This document shows, piece after piece, positions 32,946 through 39,942 of a stretch of DNA of 46,575 nt. The stretch is taken from assembly GCA_021604565.1 (NCBI GenBank), contig BQJF01000028.1, positions 1 to 46,575 on the forward strand, read 5' to 3'. Position 1 is the stretch's first letter, and each line of letters starts with the position of its first letter. The notes beneath the pieces were generated by a model, which was given only the letters and a program-made list of their open reading frames with translations, was not told the DNA's origin and did no database searches. The translations under genes were made by a program, and so were the position numbers. This DNA comes from Minwuia thermotolerans (GTDB lineage Bacteria; Pseudomonadota; Alphaproteobacteria; Minwuiales; Minwuiaceae).

Positions 32946-32972
32946 GACGTTTCAGGTTTCGGTTTCTCGACA
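32946..32972 (-). promoter_or_regulatory. ECF42-type promoter of the DGPF-sigma operon
   Basis: On the minus strand TGTCGA (revcomp of 32967-32972) and CGTC (revcomp of 32946-32949) are separated by exactly 17 bases. As I recall, ECF42 factors recognise TGTCGA at -35 and CGA/TC at -10. The start of transcription would be near 32938, about 55 bases before the DGPF gene start at 32881. This predicts that the sigma factor activates its own operon. The motif is seen; recognition is inferred. Confidence 0.6.
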
Positions 32973-32991
32973 GGTCAGCGAGAAAAAACTG

Positions 32992-34128
32992 TCAGCCCGC
33001 CGCGATCTGGCGGGCGATGACGAGGCGCTGCACGTCGGAGGTGCCTTCGTAGATCTGGCAGACGCGGACATCGCGGTAGATGCGTTCCACCTCGTAGTCC
33101 GCGACATAGCCATAGCCGCCGTGGATCTGGATCGCGTCGGTGCAGACCTGTTCGGCCATCTCGGAGGCGAAGAGCTTCACCATCGAAGCCTCCGACAGGC
33201 AGGGCTCGCCGCGCTGCTTCAGGTCGGCGGCATGGAACAGCATCTGCGTCGCGACCTCGATCCGGGTCTTCATGTCTGCCAGTCTGAAACCGACGGCCTG
33301 ATGCTCGACGATGGTCTTGCCGAAGGCGGTGCGTTCGCGCGCGTAGGCCACCGCCTTCTCGTAGGCGGCGCGGGCCATGCCGATGGACTGCCCGGCGATG
33401 CCGATCCGGCCGGTTTCCAGGTTCGCCAGGGCGATGCGGTAGCCCTGGCCTTCTTCCCCGACCAGGTTCTCCAGCGGGACCTCGCAGTCCTCGAAGGCGA
33501 TCTGGCAGGTGTCGGAGCACCTCTGGCCGAGCTTCTGCTCCTTCGACGCCACCCGATAGCCGGGCGTATCCGTCGGCACCAGAAAGGCGGAAATCCCCCT
33601 AGATCCCTTCTCCGGATCGGTGACCGCGAAGACCAGCGCCACGCCACCGATGGAGCCGGAGGTGATGAACTGCTTCACGCCATTCAGCACCCAGCGATCT
33701 GCCTTCCGTACCGCGCGGGTACGCAGGTTGGAGGCGTCGGAACCCGCCTGCGGCTCCGTCAGGCAGAAGGCACCGATGATCTCCCCGGTGGCCTGCGGGC
33801 GCAGCCACTGCTCGCGCTGGCTGTCATTGCCGTAGCGCATCAGTGCGGCGCAGCATGGCGAATTGTTGACGCTCATGACCGTGGAGACCGCACCGTCGGC
33901 CGCCGCCACTTCCATCAGCGCCAGTACGTAGGACGTCATGTCGGCCCCGGCACCGTCCCATTGCTCCGGCACCGTCATCCCCATCAGGCCGAGGCTGCCC
34001 ATCTGCCGCAGCAGGTCCAGCGGAGGCTCACCCGTGCGGTCCCGCTCCATGGCACCGGGGGCGAGTTCCCCTTGTGCGAAGGCACGTGCCGCATCACGGA
34101 TCATCGTCTGGTCTTCGGTCAACTGCAT
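32992..34128 (-). CDS. Acyl-CoA dehydrogenase
   Basis: A 378-residue FAD enzyme of the short/branched-chain acyl-CoA dehydrogenase type. The FAD and substrate signatures FCLTEPQAGSD (121-131) and QIHGGYGYVADYEVERIYRD (334-353) are present, and the catalytic base is Glu361 in YEGTSDVQ. It oxidises an acyl-CoA to its enoyl-CoA and passes electrons to ETF. I choose the start at 34128 (MQLTEDQTMIRDAARAF). It is the last gene of a three-gene operon; the TcuA-like gene ends four bases before its start. The chain-length preference is not assignable. Confidence 0.92.
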   Translation of the reverse strand: MQLTEDQTMIRDAARAFAQGELAPGAMERDRTGEPPLDLLRQMGSLGLMGMTVPEQWDGAGADMTSYVLALMEVAAADGAVSTVMSVNNSPCCAALMRYGNDSQREQWLRPQATGEIIGAFCLTEPQAGSDASNLRTRAVRKADRWVLNGVKQFITSGSIGGVALVFAVTDPEKGSRGISAFLVPTDTPGYRVASKEQKLGQRCSDTCQIAFEDCEVPLENLVGEEGQGYRIALANLETGRIGIAGQSIGMARAAYEKAVAYARERTAFGKTIVEHQAVGFRLADMKTRIEVATQMLFHAADLKQRGEPCLSEASMVKLFASEMAEQVCTDAIQIHGGYGYVADYEVERIYRDVRVCQIYEGTSDVQRLVIARQIAAG

Positions 34129-34132
34129 GGGT

Positions 34133-35617
34133 TCACGCCTCCTGCAATGCCCGCGCGGCGGCGCTGCCCGCGGCGCGCCCGAACACGGCACCGGACATCA
34201 GGCCCGTGCCGCCCGGATAGTTGTGATAGAAGATGCCGCCGACCAGTTCCCCCGCCGCATAGAGCCCTGGAATGGGGCGCTGGTCCGTGTCCACCACCTG
34301 TGCCTCGTCCGTAACCCGCAGCCCGCCGAAGGTGAAGGTGATGCCACAGGTCACCGCATAGGCCTCGAACGGTCCTTCATCCAGCGTGTTGGCCCAGTTG
34401 GACTTGGGCAGTGCAATGCCACTGGTGCCGCGTCCGTCCTTCACGTTGGGATTGAAGGCGACGTCTGTCTGAACCGCCTTGTTGTAGGCCGCGACCTCCG
34501 CCAGGAAACCTTCCGGATCAACACCCTCCATCTGCGCCACCAGTGCCTCCAGCGTGTCGGCCTTCGCCTTCGTCACCTGACGGATATGGTATTCGCCGCG
34601 CAGCAGGTGCGCGACCTTCGCGTCGAAGACCTGCCAGGCGAACTGCCCCGGCTGCGCCAGCACTTCGCGGCCATAGCGGGCGTAGGTGTAGTTGCGGAAG
34701 TCCGCGCCCTCGTCGACGAAGCGGCGGCCATCGGCGTTGACCATGATGCCGAAGGGATAGGAATGCTTCTGGAACTGGTCGCCGACGTCCAGATCACCGA
34801 ATTCCGGCGCATTGCGCTCCCAGCCCACCGCGTGACAGCCGGACCAGTTACCATAGGGGGCGGCACCGATATCCAGCGCCATGCGGATGCCGTCGCCGGT
34901 GTTGAAACGGCTGCCGCGCACCTTGGCCAGTTCCCAGCCGGGGCCGAGGTAGCGTGTGCGCCATTCGGGATTGGCCTCGAAGCCGCCAGCAGCGACCACC
35001 ACGGCGCGGGCCGGCATGTCTTCCGGCGCCCCGCCCTGGCGACGCACGCGGACGCCGGTGACCGCGACACCGTCGAACATCAACTCGGTCGCGCGAGTCT
35101 CGTAGTGGACCTCGATACCCTGCGCCTCCGCGATGGCGGTCAGGGAATCGACCAGTCCGGGGCCACCGCCCCAGGCCTCGACCGTCAGGCCACCCCAGAA
35201 CTTGAAGCGTCCATCAACCTTGAACGCCTGGCGGCCATAGATCGGCACGAAGCGGACGCCCTTCTCCCGCATCCAGACCATCGTGTCCCGCGAACGGCGC
35301 ACCAGCATCTCGCAGAGCTGCGGATCAGTGCGATACTGGGTGACACGGAACATGTCGTCGAAGAACTGGTCCTCGGTGTAGGTACCGAAGTCCGTGGTGG
35401 CGATCTCCTCCTCCGACAGGTCGGGCATGACAGCCTGCAGATCGTTCAGCCCGTCATAGGCAAAGCGGATCGCGCCGGCGGTGAAACGGCTGTTGCCCCC
35501 CGATTCCTCCTGCGGCGCGCGTTCCAGCACCGCAATGCGCTTCGCCCCGTTCTCCGCCGCGGCCAGCGCCGCGCAGAACGCGGCATTGCCCGCGCCCACG
35601 ACAATCACGTCATGCAT
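34133..35617 (-). CDS. FAD-dependent tricarballylate dehydrogenase-like protein (TcuA family)
   Basis: A 494-residue flavoprotein of the succinate dehydrogenase/fumarate reductase flavoprotein group. The N-terminal dinucleotide motif VVGAGNAAFCAALAAAENG begins at residue 6, RFTAGAIRFAYDG near 40 holds the FAD loop, and YHNYPGGTGLMSGAVFGRAAG at the end closes the FAD site. TcuA oxidises tricarballylate to cis-aconitate in Salmonella; the usual partner TcuB and transporter TcuC are not here, so the true substrate may differ. The start at 35617 is chosen over a TTG five codons earlier. It is the second gene of the operon. Confidence 0.82.
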   Translation of the reverse strand: MHDVIVVGAGNAAFCAALAAAENGAKRIAVLERAPQEESGGNSRFTAGAIRFAYDGLNDLQAVMPDLSEEEIATTDFGTYTEDQFFDDMFRVTQYRTDPQLCEMLVRRSRDTMVWMREKGVRFVPIYGRQAFKVDGRFKFWGGLTVEAWGGGPGLVDSLTAIAEAQGIEVHYETRATELMFDGVAVTGVRVRRQGGAPEDMPARAVVVAAGGFEANPEWRTRYLGPGWELAKVRGSRFNTGDGIRMALDIGAAPYGNWSGCHAVGWERNAPEFGDLDVGDQFQKHSYPFGIMVNADGRRFVDEGADFRNYTYARYGREVLAQPGQFAWQVFDAKVAHLLRGEYHIRQVTKAKADTLEALVAQMEGVDPEGFLAEVAAYNKAVQTDVAFNPNVKDGRGTSGIALPKSNWANTLDEGPFEAYAVTCGITFTFGGLRVTDEAQVVDTDQRPIPGLYAAGELVGGIFYHNYPGGTGLMSGAVFGRAAGSAAARALQEA

Positions 35618-35653
35618 CAATTCAGTCCCCAAACCGTTCGGAATTCCTCGCGT

Positions 35654-36730
35654 CTACCGTGCGAGATAGCGCGAAACCGCTTCCTCGTTCCAGTCGATAC
35701 CGGCGCCGGGCCGGTCCGGCGGCAACGCATAGCCATCCACGACCTCCAGCGGCTCCCGGATCACGGGGGCGGCCCAGTCGACGAATTCCAGCCAGTGCGC
35801 GGTCGGGCTGGTGGCCAGCATGTGGACACTGAACTCTGGGAACAGATGGCTGGAGATCGGCACCTCGGCAGCGGCACAGAGTTCCGCGGCACGCAGCCAG
35901 TTGGTGACGCCACCGATCTTCGCCACGTCCGGCATCAGCAGATCGCCCGCACCCTCCCGGATCAGACGACCGATATCCATTGGACTGCGCGCGTTCTCGC
36001 CAAGCTGGATCGGGGTGCTGGACCACTGGCGCAGGTCGGCGTAGCCGCCCACATCCTCCGCCGTCAGCGGTTCCTCGATCCATTCCAGACCCATGTCGTC
36101 GATGGCCGCGAAACGCATCTTTGCCTGCGGACGGCTGAGCGACTGGTTGTAGTCGCACATGACCGGCATCCCCTCCGGCACCGCCTCCATCACCGCCGCG
36201 ACCGTCATCACGTCCGTTTCGATGTCCTCATAGCCCAGACGCACCTTCACCGCGCCGAAGCCATCCGCCAGCTCTGCCGCTTCCGGTCCGGCCTTCTCCG
36301 GTCCGATCAGGCCAAGTCCGTTGGAATTGTAGGCGGCGACGGGCTGTGACGCGCCACCCAGCACGCGATACAGCGGCTCCTCCAGCCAGCGGGCGTGGGC
36401 ATCCCAGACAGCCATGTCGATCCCCGCCACGACCCACCCGAGCAGGCCGTCGACACCGGCAAGGCGAAGTCGGCGGCACATGGTCTGGTGCACCGTGCGC
36501 GGACGCAGATCGACGCCGGTCAGGTCATTGCCAAGCTGCTGCACCATGGACACAAGGCCCGCCGACAGCATGGTCGAGACCGCGAAGATGTAACTCCTGC
36601 CGACAACGCCCTTGTCCGTTTCCAGGTCGATGAGCACGAGCGGTGCCGTAGTGACCGATCCGCCGCCTGTCACGAGCGGACGATTCATGGGGACATTGAC
36701 CGCGCGGGCGCGGATGCTTTCGATACGCAT
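35654..36730 (-). CDS. Mandelate racemase/muconate lactonizing enzyme family protein
   Basis: A 358-residue enolase-superfamily enzyme. Compared with Pseudomonas mandelate racemase, each catalytic residue sits two positions earlier: Lys162 (164), metal ligands Asp193, Glu219, Glu245 (195, 221, 247), the Asp268-His295 dyad (270, 297) and Glu315 (317). The second lysine (166) is replaced by Arg164 in VKVRLGY. It should abstract an alpha proton from a carboxylate with Mg2+; racemase or dehydratase cannot be decided. The start at 36730 is fixed by GGAGGA nine bases upstream. It heads a three-gene operon. Confidence 0.88.
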   Translation of the reverse strand: MRIESIRARAVNVPMNRPLVTGGGSVTTAPLVLIDLETDKGVVGRSYIFAVSTMLSAGLVSMVQQLGNDLTGVDLRPRTVHQTMCRRLRLAGVDGLLGWVVAGIDMAVWDAHARWLEEPLYRVLGGASQPVAAYNSNGLGLIGPEKAGPEAAELADGFGAVKVRLGYEDIETDVMTVAAVMEAVPEGMPVMCDYNQSLSRPQAKMRFAAIDDMGLEWIEEPLTAEDVGGYADLRQWSSTPIQLGENARSPMDIGRLIREGAGDLLMPDVAKIGGVTNWLRAAELCAAAEVPISSHLFPEFSVHMLATSPTAHWLEFVDWAAPVIREPLEVVDGYALPPDRPGAGIDWNEEAVSRYLAR

Positions 36731-36794
36731 GGTATTCACTCCTCCACCGGGCCATCAGACTACGCCGCTTTCCCACGCAATACGAGGTTCACCG

Positions 36795-37238
36795 ATGCAG
36801 CCACTGAAACCCCTCCGCGATGACTTCGAAGTGGTGACGCGGGACTTTCTCTCCCGCATGCCCGCAACCGCGACACTCGGCCTGGTGGTGAGAGCCTTCG
36901 GTCCCGGCACCAGCGAGATCGAGATGCCCGTCACGGCGGCACTCACATTTGACGGGACACATGTGCAGGGCGGTCTTGTCGGCGCCCTGCTGGACATCGC
37001 CGGCGGCACCGCCGCCCTGACCCTGACCCCGGAAGGACAGGCGGTCAGGACGCTGGGGTTCGAGACCCATCATCTCGGTCCCGCAGGCGGCGAACGGCTG
37101 GTGGCCAGGGGAACGGTCATCAAGCCGGGACGCAACCAGGCCCTGAGCAGGGTCGATGTTCACGCCGTCGATGGCGCGCGACAGACCCTGTGCGCCACCG
37201 GGCTCGTCACCTCCTGCTGGGTGCCCCTGCCTGCCTGA
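36795..37238 (+). CDS. PaaI-like hotdog thioesterase
   Basis: A 147-residue hotdog-fold protein, with THVQGGLVGALLDIAGGTAAL (about 56-76) as the conserved helix and TLGFETHHLGPAGGERLVARGTVIKPGRN as the following strands. The usual HGG at the helix start is QGG here, and Asp in LLDIAGG is the likely general base. It would hydrolyse an acyl-CoA. It is divergent from the mandelate-racemase-like gene across 64 bases, so the two may share control, and a thioesterase fits an acyl-CoA route ending in an acyl-CoA dehydrogenase. A start at 36795 avoids overlap with that gene. Confidence 0.8.
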   Translation: MQPLKPLRDDFEVVTRDFLSRMPATATLGLVVRAFGPGTSEIEMPVTAALTFDGTHVQGGLVGALLDIAGGTAALTLTPEGQAVRTLGFETHHLGPAGGERLVARGTVIKPGRNQALSRVDVHAVDGARQTLCATGLVTSCWVPLPA

Positions 37239-37314
37239 TTGCCGCAACGGCAGCTTCACACTTGCGGCGCGCGCCCTCTGTCACGAAGATGACATCAACT
37301 CCGGGGAGGGAGCG

Positions 37315-37983
37315 ATGATCAAATCCATACTGACATTCCGGCGCCGCAAGGGCATGCCGGTTGACGAGTTTCAGGACTACTGGCTGAACGAGCACCCGAA
37401 GGCGGTGCTGAAGCTGGATGGCCTGCAGCGCTACGTGCAGAACCATCCGCTGCCGCAGGGCTATGCCAAGCGTGAGCTGCCGGTGGACGGCATCGCGGAA
37501 ACCTGGTGGCCCGATACCGAAACCATGAAGCGCAACATCACCAGCGCAGTCTGGCCGGAACTGATTGCCGATGAGGAAAGGTTCGTCGACCGCTCCACCA
37601 TGAGCCTGCTGCTGGTCGAGGAACATGTGATGAAGGACGAGTCTGTGGCCGACGACGGCTTCAAGATCGTCGAGATCCTGCACCGGCTGAAGCGTCTGTC
37701 GGTCGATCGCTTTCAGGACCACTGGCGGAACACCCACGGGCCGCTGGGCGCGAGCATTCCCAACGTGCGTCGCTACATCCAGAACCACGCCCGGCTGAGC
37801 GCCTACATGGGTGGACGCGAACCGGATTGCGACGGCTTCGCCATGGTCTGGTTCAATTCCATGGCCGACATGCGCACCTCACCCGAGAGCGCCGCCTACA
37901 AGGAAACCATCGCCGACGAGCCCAACTTCATCGACGGCGACCGGCTCGACTTCGTCATCACGAAGGAACATTTGATCCTGTAA
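37315..37983 (+). CDS. Protein with two EthD domains
   Basis: A 222-residue protein made of two similar EthD (dimeric alpha-beta barrel) repeats. Repeat 1 is about 1-107, with FRRRKGMPVDEFQDYWLNEHPKAV and LQRYVQNH. Repeat 2 is about 114-222, with LHRLKRLSVDRFQDHWRNTHGPLG and VRRYIQNH. EthD proteins accompany degradation of ethers and aromatic compounds or act as small dehydratase/isomerase-like enzymes; many remain unassigned. The fusion makes one chain equal to the usual dimer. GGGGAGGGAG upstream sets the start at 37315. It lies 76 bases after the thioesterase. Confidence 0.85.
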   Translation: MIKSILTFRRRKGMPVDEFQDYWLNEHPKAVLKLDGLQRYVQNHPLPQGYAKRELPVDGIAETWWPDTETMKRNITSAVWPELIADEERFVDRSTMSLLLVEEHVMKDESVADDGFKIVEILHRLKRLSVDRFQDHWRNTHGPLGASIPNVRRYIQNHARLSAYMGGREPDCDGFAMVWFNSMADMRTSPESAAYKETIADEPNFIDGDRLDFVITKEHLIL

Positions 37984-37989
37984 CCGGGA

Positions 37990-38418
37990 AGTGCTGCGCG
38001 GACGTGAGCGGCCGGGCTCGCGGATCAAGCCCGAGTGCGGCGTCGGATGGTGTGGAGACGCACCGAGCACCGGCGCTACTACCAAAACCGACGTCGCTGC
38101 CGGACTTGATTCGGCGGCCCAGGGATGTCGCGCGGACGTGGGAGACTGGACACTCGGGTCAAGCCCGAGTGAGGCGCGGTGTTGTGAAGAGACGCAGGAG
38201 ACACTGCCGTCCCCCAAACAAACCGACGTCGCCGCCGGACTTGATCCGGCGGCCCAGCAGTGCCGCACGGGCGTGAGAGGCTGGACACTCGGGCCAAGCC
38301 CGAGTGAGGCGTGGTGTTGTGAGGAGACGCAGGAGACACTGCCATCCCCCAAACGAACAGACGTCGCCGCCGGACTTGATCCGGCGGCCCAGGAGTGCCG
38401 CACGGGCGTTGGAGACCG
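37990..38418 (+). repeat. 135-bp tandem repeat array with internal palindromes (non-coding)
   Basis: The block GACGTCG begins at 38090, 38225 and 38360, so the period is exactly 135 bases. There are two full units, a 59-base third unit, and a diverged partial unit at about 37990-38089. Each unit carries a palindrome GCCGCCGGA-CTTGA-TCCGGCGGC (for example 38231-38253) and a second, CACTCGGG-TCAAG-CCCGAGTG (for example 38151-38171). The 444-base gap between the EthD gene and iorB holds nothing else convincing. Short open frames through it look like by-products of the repeat. Confidence 0.85.
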
Positions 38419-38427
38419 GAGCTCCGT

Positions 38428-39942
38428 TCAGGCCGCCGCCTTCTCCCCGCGCAGCGCCGCGAGCGCCCTGTCCAGAGCATCACCTTCCGGATCAGACAGC
38501 GCCGCATCGAGCAGGGTGCGAAAGGCCCTGGCGGGTGGGCGGGCGGACTTGCAGGCGGGCACGGCATCCATCAGCAGGTGAAAGTTGCGAATGCCGCGCC
38601 GATGGGTGTCGGAATAGCCGCGCACGACCTTGCCAGCGACCACGATCTCCCGGGCCAGATCGTAATCGGCCTCCAGCGCATCAGTGATCACGGCAAGCCA
38701 GCGGTCGATGCGGTCCTGTTCTTCGGCGAAGCGCAGTGTCCTGGGCCGCCAGCCCTTCAGCCGGGACAGCAGCCACATGGGCAGAAAACCCCTGATGCGG
38801 GTCGAGGAAACATGCATGCCGACATTCAGCCGGTATCGCACACCGGCCCGATCCGCCAACCCGATCGCCCAACGTCCCATGGCGGGGGGCAGCAGCGACG
38901 CCACCTCGTCCACTCCCGGTTTCAGGAACTCCGTGATCATGACGGGTTCATCGGCGGCGGCCTTGACCTCCGCCCGGACCCGCGCCACCCGTTCGGGACG
39001 GATCTTCAGATCGGCGACACGGATCAGATCCTCGAACGCCATCCAGACAGCCAGCCGCCGCGTCACCTCCCGGCTGACGGCATAGGACCGCGACGTGCCA
39101 CCACGCGCGGCATCCGCCTTCACCATCGCTTCCAGCCTGTCGAGATAGAAACGCGCGTAGCCGACCCCCTGATAGTCGATCAGCCGGCGTGCGCCCTCCC
39201 GCGCCAGTTCCTGCAGCATTCCCGGCAGGTTGCGGTTGATGCGGTCGGTCAGGGTCCGGTCGTCCAGCCCGTCATCGTCGGAAACCGTCGTCGATTCCGT
39301 AGCCCCTGCCGGGCGTTCTCCCTGCGCCATGCGGAAGCCGAGATCGAAGCCTGCCAGATTGGCCTCCACCGCAATACCGCCGGACCGGATGGCATCCTCG
39401 AACGCTTCCCGAGGCAGCGGCAGGACATTGGCTCCCGCCATGGCACCGAACAGCACGGCATTGATCACGGTGTTCGCGCGCTCCGCCTCCGCCCGCATGT
39501 CGAACAGCACCTGCCGCGCCGCCATCTGCTCCGCCGCCCGGCGGACACGTTCGGCATCGTAGCGCCCGTCTGCCATCGCGGACTTCTCGGCAATGGCATA
39601 GATGCGGTGCGTCGATGCGATCAGGGTCGTGCGATCCGGCGTGACAAAGCCGTTCTCCAGTGCCCGCCCCGCCTCGAGCAGTTCGGAGGCGACCATGACA
39701 TCGACATTGCCGGGACTGGCGGTCAGCCCCATCACCGGCTGCCTGTCGTCACCTTCGGCGCGTTCCATGATCTCGATGTAATAGGTCGTGGCCCCCGTGC
39801 GCTGGGCGACACCGGGTATGGAAGTCTGCTGCACCCAATGCCCCGCGCGACCGGCTGCATCCACCAGCCAGCCTGCAAGCACGCCGCCACCCTCACCGCC
39901 CAGCGCGGCAATCAGGACCGTCGTCGTCCGGCTCTCGCTCAC
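38428..39942 (-). CDS. iorB: Indolepyruvate oxidoreductase subunit beta (long form)
   Basis: A 504-residue protein. The first 200 residues are the pyruvate-ferredoxin oxidoreductase gamma domain (ALGGEGGGVLAGWLVDAAGRAG and QRTGATTYYIE are typical). The remaining 300 residues are the DUF6537-type extension found in aerobic proteobacterial homologues (for example RVARVRAEV, RGYSDTHRRGI). Together with IorA it forms the enzyme that decarboxylates aryl-pyruvates to aryl-acetyl-CoA with ferredoxin. It is translationally coupled to iorA by an ATGA overlap at 39939-39942. It is followed by the 135-bp repeat array rather than a terminator hairpin with a T run. Confidence 0.9.
   Translation of the reverse strand: MSESRTTTVLIAALGGEGGGVLAGWLVDAAGRAGHWVQQTSIPGVAQRTGATTYYIEIMERAEGDDRQPVMGLTASPGNVDVMVASELLEAGRALENGFVTPDRTTLIASTHRIYAIAEKSAMADGRYDAERVRRAAEQMAARQVLFDMRAEAERANTVINAVLFGAMAGANVLPLPREAFEDAIRSGGIAVEANLAGFDLGFRMAQGERPAGATESTTVSDDDGLDDRTLTDRINRNLPGMLQELAREGARRLIDYQGVGYARFYLDRLEAMVKADAARGGTSRSYAVSREVTRRLAVWMAFEDLIRVADLKIRPERVARVRAEVKAAADEPVMITEFLKPGVDEVASLLPPAMGRWAIGLADRAGVRYRLNVGMHVSSTRIRGFLPMWLLSRLKGWRPRTLRFAEEQDRIDRWLAVITDALEADYDLAREIVVAGKVVRGYSDTHRRGIRNFHLLMDAVPACKSARPPARAFRTLLDAALSDPEGDALDRALAALRGEKAAA

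Noticed and set aside
33938..36349. An 803-residue open frame on the plus strand across the TcuA-like and racemase-like genes
   Set aside because: It is antisense to two genes with intact family motifs, is rich in His, Arg and Gln in the way typical of the complementary strand of high-GC genes, and matches no protein family.
37990..38400. Short open frames through the tandem repeats on both strands
   Set aside because: They consist only of translated repeat units, differ in frame between units, lack ribosome binding sites and match no family.
38090..38418. CRISPR-like array
   Set aside because: The period is 135 bases, repeat and spacer cannot be separated because the whole unit is conserved, and no cas gene is nearby.
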